A DNA stretch of 64,000 nucleotides from Bacillus vallismortis. Lineage in GTDB: Bacteria > Bacillota > Bacilli > Bacillales > Bacillaceae. Below the pieces are notes generated by a model. The model saw only the letters and a list, made by a program, of their open reading frames with translations. It had not been told where the DNA came from and ran no database searches. Made by a program: the position numbers and the translations under genes. Shown one piece after another: positions 17,302-23,447 of this stretch. Location: the NCBI RefSeq assembly GCF_040784915.1, contig NZ_CP160797.1:1007001-1071000 (forward strand). The letters run 5' to 3'. Each line of letters opens with the position of its first letter. Position 1 is the stretch's first letter.

Positions 17302-17330
17302 TTGACCTATCGGAATTAGTGTAATATAGT
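17302..17330 (+). promoter_or_regulatory. tcyP promoter with GGAATT element
   Basis: TTGACC (17302-17307), 17 bp, TATAGT (17325-17330). CGGAATTA lies between the boxes; a GGAATT core is part of CymR sites as I recall them, and tcyP is a CymR target in B. subtilis. Confidence 0.55.
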
Positions 17331-17364
17331 AAAAAAGAAAATTTGAAGGGAGAGTTTACCTGCT

Positions 17365-18756
17365 TTGGAGACTTTACTAGTCGTATTACACGTATTTATT
17401 TTATTGTTACTTATCTTAGGGCTTTTTGCTATGCAGAAAAAACACGTTTCCTTCTCCAAACGTGTATTTACTGCGCTGGGGCTGGGGATTGTATTCGGAT
17501 TTGCGCTTCAGCTGATTTACGGCCCGACTTCAAATATAGTCATTCAAACAGCCGACTGGTTTAATATTGCCGGGGGCGGATATGTCAAATTGCTTCAAAT
17601 GGTTGTTATGCCGCTCGTCTTTATTTCAATTCTCGGTGCATTTACAAAGCTGAAGCTGACAAAAAATCTTGGGAAAATCAGCGGTTTAATTATCGGGATT
17701 TTAGTTGCAACAACAGCTGTAGCTGCAGCTGTCGGTATTGCGTCCGCGCTCTCTTTTGATTTGCAGGCGATCCAAGTCGACCAAGGAGATACTGAACTTT
17801 CACGGGGGCAGGAGCTTGAGCAGAAATCAGAGGATATGGCAGCGAAAACATTGCCGCAGCAGATTGTTGAACTGCTGCCGGGAAACCCGTTTTTAGATTT
17901 TACAGGAGCTAGACCGACTTCAACGATCGCTGTCGTGATTTTTGCTGCTTTCCTTGGAATGGCATTCCTCGGCGTAAAACGTAAACAGCCGGAACAGGCA
18001 GAAACATTTAAAAAGCTGGTTGATGCCGTTTATGCCATTGTCATGCGTGTCGTCACCCTCATTTTGCGCCTGACGCCTTATGGAGTGTTGGCGATTATGA
18101 CCAAAACGATCGCGACGAGTGATATTGACAGCATTTTAAAACTAGGTATGTTTGTAATTGCTTCGTATGCCGCGTTAATCGCAATGTTTATCATTCATTT
18201 GCTGATGCTGACGCTCAGCGGCTTGAACCCGATCGTTTATTTGAAAAAAGCGCTCCCTGTACTTATATTTGCATTTACATCACGATCCAGCGCGGGTGCT
18301 TTGCCACTGAATATTAAAACACAGAGAAGCTTGGGTGTGTCGGAAGGAATCGCTAACTTTGCAGGTTCGTTCGGTCTTTCGATTGGCCAAAATGGATGCG
18401 CCGGCATTTATCCTGCGATGCTGGCGATGATGATTGCCCCGACGATCGGCCAGAATCCGTTTGATCCGGTGTTTCTCATCACAGTTATCGCAGTCGTTGC
18501 CATCAGCTCCTTCGGTGTTGCCGGAGTTGGCGGCGGAGCGACATTCGCGGCGCTTCTTGTTTTATCATCATTAAATATGCCTGTCGCGCTCGCCGGTTTA
18601 TTAATCTCAATCGAACCGTTAATCGACATGGGGCGTACTGCTTTGAATGTCAGCGGCAGTATGACATCAGGTCTTATTACGAGTAAGATCACAAAGGAAA
18701 TTGATTCAAATGTATTCAATGATCAATCCAGAGTGATTGAAGCTGAAGAAGCGTAA
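17365..18756 (+). CDS. tcyP: Sodium-cystine symporter TcyP (YhcL)
   Basis: The 463-residue transporter belongs to the dicarboxylate/amino acid:cation symporter family. It has about eight helices plus two re-entrant loops, including Ser-Arg-Ser-Ser-Ala-Gly-Ala-Leu-Pro and the Asn-Gly-Cys-Ala-Gly-Ile-Tyr-Pro segment. It takes up L-cystine and supplies sulfur. The TTG start at 17365 is ten bases after GGGAGAG. It stands alone with its own promoter and terminator. Control by CymR is known for the orthologue and fits the promoter element. Confidence 0.93.
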   Translation: METLLVVLHVFILLLLILGLFAMQKKHVSFSKRVFTALGLGIVFGFALQLIYGPTSNIVIQTADWFNIAGGGYVKLLQMVVMPLVFISILGAFTKLKLTKNLGKISGLIIGILVATTAVAAAVGIASALSFDLQAIQVDQGDTELSRGQELEQKSEDMAAKTLPQQIVELLPGNPFLDFTGARPTSTIAVVIFAAFLGMAFLGVKRKQPEQAETFKKLVDAVYAIVMRVVTLILRLTPYGVLAIMTKTIATSDIDSILKLGMFVIASYAALIAMFIIHLLMLTLSGLNPIVYLKKALPVLIFAFTSRSSAGALPLNIKTQRSLGVSEGIANFAGSFGLSIGQNGCAGIYPAMLAMMIAPTIGQNPFDPVFLITVIAVVAISSFGVAGVGGGATFAALLVLSSLNMPVALAGLLISIEPLIDMGRTALNVSGSMTSGLITSKITKEIDSNVFNDQSRVIEAEEA

Positions 18757-18794
18757 CAGCGTGTAACCCGCTTCGTTTTGATGTTCATTTCAAT

Positions 18795-18843
18795 AAAAGA
18801 CCCATGAACCCTGTAATGTAAAGGTTTCATGGGTTCTTTTTTA
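18795..18843 (+). terminator. Terminator after tcyP
   Basis: GACCCATGAA.CC pairs with GG.TTCATGGGTTC, followed by TTTTTT. It overlaps the end of the coding fragment on the other strand. Confidence 0.85.
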
Positions 18844-19000
18844 TGCTTTTATTCCACTGTGCAAATGTAACTGGGTTCAGAAGGATTTCCTCTTGACCAT
18901 GATCAATACATTCTTGAAGAGGCTTTCGGCGATATGTTGTGATTTCTAAATTTTGGCCACGAATGAAAGAAAAGCGCCTGACTGTGGTAAATACATGGCC
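18827..19000 (-). pseudogene. Coding fragment with no start, unidentified
   Basis: On the minus strand 57 codons stay open, ending in TGA at 18829-18827 inside the tcyP terminator. There is no ATG, GTG or TTG with a ribosome site to open the frame. The translation reads like real protein (Asn-Leu-Glu-Ile-Thr-Thr-Tyr-Arg-Arg-Lys, then Cys-Ile-Asp-His-Gly-Gln-Glu-Glu, then Ala-Gln-Trp-Asn-Lys-Ser-Ile-Lys-Lys). It looks like the 3' remnant of a lost gene at the edge of the variable patch. I do not recognise the family. Confidence 0.35.
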
Positions 19001-19003
19001 TCA

Positions 19004-19582
19004 TTATTTTTCTTTTAACATTGAATACTTTCGATACGCTTTATAGAAACTGATGGCAAAGAAAGCAAACATAAGGGCGGGAAGCGACCTCAAAAGAGCA
19101 AATGGAGTTTCAAATAAAAATGCTTTCCAAAACCATGCACCTTTCATACTCCAAAGACCTTCAGTTAAATATAAACCTGAATCCTTGTAAATCATATAAG
19201 AAAAAAACAAACACAGTAAACCGAAACCAGAAGAATAATTTATCAATCTTTTATAATAGTGACACTTTGATTGGCGATCCGAGAAGATTTCATTTTGACC
19301 ATCATCCTCTTTTTGCCAATATCGTATTCCACTAAGCAAGGAGCCATTTATATACATCCAACCGAAGTCTTCATAGATCCCTTTGTAATCTTTGAACTTT
19401 TTCTTTAATAAAATATCTTGATAATCCAGTCGCATCACATATCTCTTGTCAGTTTTTTCGAAAGTGTATATGCCTAATCCACTAATATTGGTACAACGAT
19501 AACCCTTTTGTAATTGCTCGTTCAGCCATTGCTCCTCTTTTTCAATATCAAAAAACATCTTCATTTTCTTCATTCGATTCAC
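19004..19582 (-). CDS. DUF2812-type membrane protein next to a PadR regulator
   Basis: The 192-residue protein has an N-terminal soluble part (about 1-100: Glu-Glu-Gln-Trp-Leu-Asn-Glu-Gln-Leu near the start, Gly-Tyr-Arg-Cys-Thr-Asn, Leu-Asp-Tyr-Gln-Asp) and two C-terminal membrane helices (about 115-133 and 155-180). This is the pattern of DUF2812 proteins, which are regularly encoded after PadR regulators. The start at 19582 overlaps the padR gene by 35 bp, so they are co-translated. Its role is unknown; a membrane partner of the regulator is plausible. I do not recall this pair at this place in strain 168. Confidence 0.72.
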   Translation of the reverse strand: MNRMKKMKMFFDIEKEEQWLNEQLQKGYRCTNISGLGIYTFEKTDKRYVMRLDYQDILLKKKFKDYKGIYEDFGWMYINGSLLSGIRYWQKEDDGQNEIFSDRQSKCHYYKRLINYSSGFGLLCLFFSYMIYKDSGLYLTEGLWSMKGAWFWKAFLFETPFALLRSLPALMFAFFAISFYKAYRKYSMLKEK

Positions 19583-19877
19583 TTCCTTCGTACAGGGATA
19601 AAATATGCAATAACCTGTTTTGTTCCATTTTCAAAATGGTGCTTCCTTCAGCAGTGATCATATAAACTTTTCTCCGGCCTGACTCTCCAACAGGTTCAAT
19701 CCAACCATGCTTATTCAAGTTTTCAATCGCACCGTATAGTGTACCGGCTGCTAACATAACAGTCCCATTACTTATCTTTTCTATTTTCTGCATTACGGCA
19801 TAGCCATGGAGTGGTTCACGCAGAGCTAATAAAATATAATGCATCGTTTCAGACAACGGTAATAATTTATGTTTCAT
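19548..19877 (-). CDS. PadR-family transcriptional regulator
   Basis: The 109-residue protein is a compact PadR winged helix: His-Gly-Tyr-Ala-Val-Met in helix 1, Ala-Gly-Thr-Leu-Tyr-Gly-Ala-Ile recognition region, Gly-Arg-Arg-Lys-Val-Tyr in the wing, and a C-terminal dimer helix. ATG at 19877 follows AGAGAGGGTGAGGGT. It is the first gene of a two-gene unit with the DUF2812 membrane protein. The three AGTTCAACT repeats just upstream are probable self-binding sites. Confidence 0.85.
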   Translation of the reverse strand: MKHKLLPLSETMHYILLALREPLHGYAVMQKIEKISNGTVMLAAGTLYGAIENLNKHGWIEPVGESGRRKVYMITAEGSTILKMEQNRLLHILSLYEGSESNEENEDVF

Positions 19878-19894
19878 ACCCTCACCCTCTCTTC

Positions 19895-19942
19895 AGTTCA
19901 ACTATATAGTTCAACTTAATAACAACATAATACAGTTCAACT
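19895..19942 (-). promoter_or_regulatory. Three AGTTCAACT repeats upstream of padR
   Basis: Copies lie at 19895-19903, 19908-19916 and 19934-19942 (read on the plus strand), spaced 13 and 26 bp, about one and two and a half helical turns. They cover the expected promoter region of the PadR gene, so they are good candidates for its operator. Confidence 0.5.
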
Positions 19943-19992
19943 GAATAGTCAACACATTTTCAAAAAGCTTGATAATAAGGGGGATTCAATCT

Positions 19993-20030
19993 AAAAGTCG
20001 CTTTCCTTACGTAAGGGAAAGCGACTTTTT
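19993..20030. terminator. Orphan perfect palindrome, terminator-like
   Basis: AAAAGTCGCTTTCCTTAC and GTAAGGGAAAGCGACTTTT form a long stem with flanking A and T runs. It lies between padR and the rap-phr-like relic, with no gene ending at it. Confidence 0.65.
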
Positions 20031-20112
20031 GTATGAATTATTTAGCGGGCATATGTATATTTTGATTCAAAGAAAATGAATGAAAATTTAGAATGCGATT
20101 GAAGTGACGCAG

Positions 20113-20316
20113 TTTTTCATCAGAAAACAGGACTTCCAACGTCAAGTGAATATGATATGTTGAGTGTTGAAGCAAGAAACAACATAAAAAGGGAGAGATT
20201 ATTAATGAAACTCAGAGGGGTTATATTGGCAGTAACAGTGTTAACTAGTGTTCTTGCTTCACCTTTTAGTAACATCAATCAATAAAGATTGCTTTGGCTT
20301 CAGTGGCAGCATAAAT
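20113..20316 (+). pseudogene. Possible rap-phr relic: Rap C-terminal tail joined to a Phr-like peptide
   Basis: One frame opens after TGA at about 20103-20105 and runs to TAA at 20285. Its first part reads Ala-Val-Phe-His-Gln-Lys, Ser-Ser-Glu-Tyr and Ser-Val-Glu-Ala-Arg-Asn-Asn-Ile-Lys-Arg. This recalls the Rap tail pattern (Tyr-His-Glu-Arg, Ser-Glu-Tyr-Phe, Val-Glu-x-Ala-Arg-x-x-Ile). The frame then meets ATG at 20205, preceded by AAGGGAGAG, and encodes a 26-residue signal-peptide-like product. A shift of frame at about 20279 would add Ile-Lys-Ile-Ala-Leu-Ala-Ser-Val-Ala-Ala, like the C-terminus of PhrI-type pheromones. All this is from memory of the family. Confidence 0.4.
20205..20285 (+). 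CDS. Small signal-peptide-like ORF, 26 residues (Phr-like)
   Basis: ATG at 20205 has AAGGGAGAG nine bases upstream. The product starts Met-Lys-Leu-Arg, has a hydrophobic core of about 14 residues and ends Phe-Ser-Asn-Ile-Asn-Gln. It is followed by a terminator at 20317. It could still be expressed as a secreted peptide, but the likely active C-terminus lies in another frame, so it is probably a damaged phr gene. Confidence 0.4.
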   Translation: MKLRGVILAVTVLTSVLASPFSNINQ

Positions 20317-20360
20317 AAAAAATCCTTCAAACGTTCATTTCACGCAAGAAGGATTTTTTA
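20317..20360 (+). terminator. Terminator after the small peptide ORF
   Basis: AAAATCCTTC pairs with GAAGGATTTT across a 19-base loop, followed by T residues. Confidence 0.65.
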
Positions 20361-20470
20361 ATGCTAGCAATTGTACTCCAAAACAGGCAGAAAAATAAAA
20401 AACAAGAAAAATGAAAAGCAAAATTAACCATTTGAACCATTATGCAATCCATCTTGGATGACACGTTTTT

Positions 20471-20911
20471 TTAACGGCCAGGTTCTAAATCCTCCAGGAT
20501 TCCCATCATGGTGTTATCATCCATAACGTTCATTGCGCTTTGGTCAAAATGAACGGGTTCAGCATAATGAGACTGTCTTTTTTTCGCAGCTGACTCGGTT
20601 TGACTCGTTTGAGAATGTGTGTGCTGGTGCTGTGTTTTTTGCTGTTCGTCATGCTGATGCTGCCGGCCATTTTGCTGCTGGCTTTGATGTTGTGAACGTT
20701 CCTGTTTATCGCCGCCGCCCAATACTTGTTTGACCATGTTTCCTACATTAGAAGCATCAAACATCTTATTATCAGAATTCCGTCTGTTCATTTGTCCTGT
20801 GATAAACCCGCTGAATCTTTTGCGGATCTGAGGCGATAACGCAGCAATAAGCATCGTTGAGCCTATCACCAATGCTGCGGGACTGATTCCTCTTCGCTGA
20901 TTGAACAACAT
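20471..20911 (-). CDS. yhcM: YhcM, Gln/His-rich protein of unknown function
   Basis: The 146-residue protein has a weakly hydrophobic N-terminus (residues 12-30), then a low-complexity centre with many Gln, His and Ser (Gln-His-Gln-His repeats at about 68-105), and a conserved acidic tail (Met-Asp-Asp-Asn-Thr-Met-Met.. Leu-Glu-Asp-Leu-Glu-Pro-Gly-Arg). ATG at 20911 follows AAGGAGGG. Neighbours are spore-related, but the sequence itself gives no function. The length of the Gln/His region probably varies between strains. Confidence 0.75.
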   Translation of the reverse strand: MLFNQRRGISPAALVIGSTMLIAALSPQIRKRFSGFITGQMNRRNSDNKMFDASNVGNMVKQVLGGGDKQERSQHQSQQQNGRQHQHDEQQKTQHQHTHSQTSQTESAAKKRQSHYAEPVHFDQSAMNVMDDNTMMGILEDLEPGR

Positions 20912-21060
20912 AATCCCTCCTTCTTGGTGTATTCATATTTTCCCCCTCATTAGACAAATTAACCGTTTTATTTCCCGGGAAAGCATTTCCTTCAGATTTA
21001 CATGCATATTTAAAGCGATTTAGAAAAACCTATAGATAAAGTGATAAAGGAGGAATTCAC

Positions 21061-21639
21061 ATGCTTGGAAAAAAACAAGTCCTTGCGTCCATGCTTCTTA
21101 TCCCTTTGCTTATGACTGGCTGCGGTATGGCCAATCAGGGTGAGGGCAGACGTGATAATGCAGATCCAGAAAACGTTAACTACCGTAATCCGGTGAACGA
21201 TAACGGCAGAGGAAATATTAACGACGTCAATAACAATCGTGACAATGTCGATAATAATGTAACAGACAATGTTAACGATAACGGCAATAACAATGGTAAT
21301 GAGAATCAACAATTAGAAGTTGCTGACGATGCTGCTGATAAAATTTCTGATATGAAAGAAGTAGAGCAAGCAAATGTGATCGTTGCAGGAAATCAAGCGT
21401 ATGTTGCAGTTGTATTGAAAAATGGAAAAGAAGATGTTGGACAGGATCTGAAAAAGAAAATTTCCGAAAAAGTAAAAGATACTGATAAAAACATGGATAA
21501 TGTTTATGTTTCAGCTAACCCAGACTTTGTAGACCGAATGCAGGGATATGGCGATCGGATTCAAAATGGCGATCCGGTTGCAGGGTTTTTCGATGAATTC
21601 AGTGAAACTGTACAGCGTATATTCCCGCAACCTGAATAA
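21061..21639 (+). CDS. yhcN: YhcN, YhcN/YlaJ-family sporulation lipoprotein
   Basis: The 192-residue lipoprotein has signal peptide and lipobox Leu-Met-Thr-Gly-Cys (Cys at about 21), an Asn/Asp/Arg-rich linker (about 30-80: Asp-Asn-Val-Asp-Asn-Asn-Val), and the YhcN/YlaJ domain at the C-terminus. Family members sit in the forespore inner membrane and contribute to spore properties and outgrowth. ATG at 21061 follows AAAGGAGGAATT. A TGCATA...CCTATAG arrangement at 21003-21036 is reminiscent of forespore sigma promoters, but its spacing is not ideal. Confidence 0.9.
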   Translation: MLGKKQVLASMLLIPLLMTGCGMANQGEGRRDNADPENVNYRNPVNDNGRGNINDVNNNRDNVDNNVTDNVNDNGNNNGNENQQLEVADDAADKISDMKEVEQANVIVAGNQAYVAVVLKNGKEDVGQDLKKKISEKVKDTDKNMDNVYVSANPDFVDRMQGYGDRIQNGDPVAGFFDEFSETVQRIFPQPE

Positions 21640-21647
21640 GGACGAAC

Positions 21648-21678
21648 AAAGCAGCCGCACAATTTGTGCGGCTTTTTT
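21648..21678 (+). terminator. Terminator after yhcN
   Basis: GCCGCACA and TGTGCGGC form the stem, with a TTTTTT tail. Confidence 0.9.
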
Positions 21679-21760
21679 GGCGTGAATGGCACACCGCAAA
21701 CTCTTGCTGCATAGAGTGAAAAAAAAGGTACAAGACGGACCGGCTCAGGGAGGGAGACGT

Positions 21761-22729
21761 TTGCGGGATGGCATAGGAAAGCGTGCGGCATCCGCTCTAT
21801 TCCTGTGCGGAGTCCTTGTGATGCTGGCTGTAAGCTCGGCCATCGTATCCAGCACGTTGTATATACTGTCTTTGCCAGGGCAGGCATCTGGTATAACGAA
21901 AGAACAAGTGACGAAGCACATGAAGAAAGAGTCATTCAAACAGGCCGATATTTATTACACTTCAAAGGAAAAGTCCTTACTGCCGTTGACGAAAGAAACA
22001 CTTGAATATGCGGTCAATATTAATCAGATTATGATTGGATATTCGAATCAAAAGCCTATTGATATTATTTTTTTTTCTAATGAAAAACTGATGGAGGATT
22101 ACTCCGGTTTATTGGATGTCGTCGGTTTTTATTCTGAACGGGAGCAGCTGATCGGTTTGTTGCCTGAAGAAAAAAAGAAGCTTTTAGAAGGTGACGAGGT
22201 AGCGGTTTATTTGTATCAGAGATTGTTGATTCATGAATATACGCACCATGCGTTTCATCAGAAATTGAAGGAGCTTGAGGCAGATCCTGCTGAGTTTCCG
22301 TTATGGTTTCATGAAGGGTTAAGCGAGTGGATCGCGAACTATGAATTGCTCATAGATCCGTTCACGTTTTCTGTCGTGCCCTTTGACCGTTTGCAGACAG
22401 ATCAAGACTGGCAGGAAGCACGAGTCGAATATGACACTGATGTCTATTTGCAAAGCTTTTATATGATCAATGAGCTGACGGGCAAATACGGGGAAGGCGT
22501 TATCTCAAAAATGATAAAGGAAACGGCAAAGAAAGGAGACTTTACAGAAGGGTTTAAATCGGCAACAAAGGAAAGTCTTGATCAATTTGAAAAAGATTTT
22601 AAGAAAACATTTGATGAAAACAGTGAGGCATTGGATAGATCCTATCCAATGCCTTTGTTATTAATGAAGTCCTTGTTGGCCCATACCGCCTTGAGTTGGA
22701 GGCATTTGTCCTTGTGCCGGAGCAAATGA
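21761..22729 (+). CDS. yhcP: Membrane-anchored gluzincin-type metallopeptidase-like protein (YhcO/YhcP region)
   Basis: One intact frame encodes an N-terminal membrane helix (about 8-36) and an extracytoplasmic domain. The domain carries His-Glu-Tyr-Thr-His (158-162) and a downstream Trp-Phe-His-Glu-Gly-Leu-Ser-Glu-Trp (183-191), the two zinc motifs of gluzincin peptidases (peptidase MA-like). TTG at 21761 follows GGGAGGGAG; the frame stays open back to ATG 21686 but with no ribosome site there. I recall two short genes, yhcO and yhcP, annotated here in strain 168, so this may be the undamaged form. The last ~25 codons run through a hairpin and antisense to yhcQ. Confidence 0.7.
   Translation: MRDGIGKRAASALFLCGVLVMLAVSSAIVSSTLYILSLPGQASGITKEQVTKHMKKESFKQADIYYTSKEKSLLPLTKETLEYAVNINQIMIGYSNQKPIDIIFFSNEKLMEDYSGLLDVVGFYSEREQLIGLLPEEKKKLLEGDEVAVYLYQRLLIHEYTHHAFHQKLKELEADPAEFPLWFHEGLSEWIANYELLIDPFTFSVVPFDRLQTDQDWQEARVEYDTDVYLQSFYMINELTGKYGEGVISKMIKETAKKGDFTEGFKSATKESLDQFEKDFKKTFDENSEALDRSYPMPLLLMKSLLAHTALSWRHLSLCRSK
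22625..22656. terminator. Hairpin between yhcP and yhcQ, inside the yhcP frame
   Basis: AGGCATTGGATAG and CTATCCAATGCCT are a perfect 13-bp stem with a 3-base loop, followed by TTTGTTATT on the plus strand. It lies just past the yhcQ stop and within the last codons of the convergent gene. Confidence 0.7.
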
Positions 22730-23314
22730 ATTTTTCATTTGTTCCATGTCCTGCGCATCTAGCTGAGGAACTTGGTAATAGCCGTGTTTGTTTTGGTATA
22801 GGAAAATTTCGAAAGCCATTTCAACATACTGTTGAATCTGCGCCGACAACACGCGTCTTACGGCTGGATTCGTCATTTCTAGAGAACCCATCGTTAGCAT
22901 AGAGGCTTGTGCTTTAACAGTGCAAAGCATTTGTCGGCTGATAATGCTGTCATCAATATCATTCATGGATTGAACAGGTTTTTTAGGCTGTGATGGCTGC
23001 ATGCCGTAAACAGTCTGATTATCTTCCTTCATCATATAAGTTGCTGTTTTTTGTGAAGGTTCGTTTCCTGTTTTAAAGCATTCAGCAGTTAAGTTATATT
23101 GAGACGCAATGAATTGATGTTGTCGATCAAGGATGTTTACTAATTCCTGATCCTTACAAAATTGTTTCAGCATCGTAAACTGGTCAAGGACATTAAGTGT
23201 TCCGGAAAGCACCTCGTGCATATCAAACAGTTCATGTCCGCCGTGGTTTTTATGCGGTTTGCCAGGGATGCCTTTGTTCATTTGGGATTGCTGCTGCTGA
23301 TTTAACTGATCCAA
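22661..23314 (-). CDS. yhcQ: YhcQ, CotF-like spore coat protein
   Basis: The 217-residue protein has a Gln-rich N-terminus, a central helical coat-F domain (about 30-190: Met-His-Glu-Val-Leu-Ser-Gly-Thr; Tyr-Asn-Leu-Thr-Ala-Glu-Cys; Glu-Met-Ala-Phe-Glu-Ile-Phe-Leu-Tyr-Gln-Asn-Lys-His-Gly-Tyr-Tyr) and a Gly/Gln/Met-rich tail. This matches CotF-type coat proteins, small helical proteins of the spore coat or germination apparatus. The start at 23314 follows AAAGGAGGAATTCGG. It converges with yhcP at a shared hairpin. Confidence 0.85.
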   Translation of the reverse strand: MDQLNQQQQSQMNKGIPGKPHKNHGGHELFDMHEVLSGTLNVLDQFTMLKQFCKDQELVNILDRQHQFIASQYNLTAECFKTGNEPSQKTATYMMKEDNQTVYGMQPSQPKKPVQSMNDIDDSIISRQMLCTVKAQASMLTMGSLEMTNPAVRRVLSAQIQQYVEMAFEIFLYQNKHGYYQVPQLDAQDMEQMKNSFAPAQGQMPPTQGGMGQQGLH

Positions 23315-23447
23315 ACCGAATTCCTCCTTTTTTTTCAGATCAGCTGTATTTTGTATCAGTCTGCCGCGTTTTATGCAGAAGCCTGAAAGGAATTATATGG
23401 TGCCTGTCGAAATGATAAGCTGTAATGTGTTTATTAAGGGAGGAAAA

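Noticed and set aside
17343..17564. Alternative plus-strand frame over the tcyP start
   Set aside because: Begins within the tcyP ribosome-site region and is out of frame with the transporter; composition is not protein-like.
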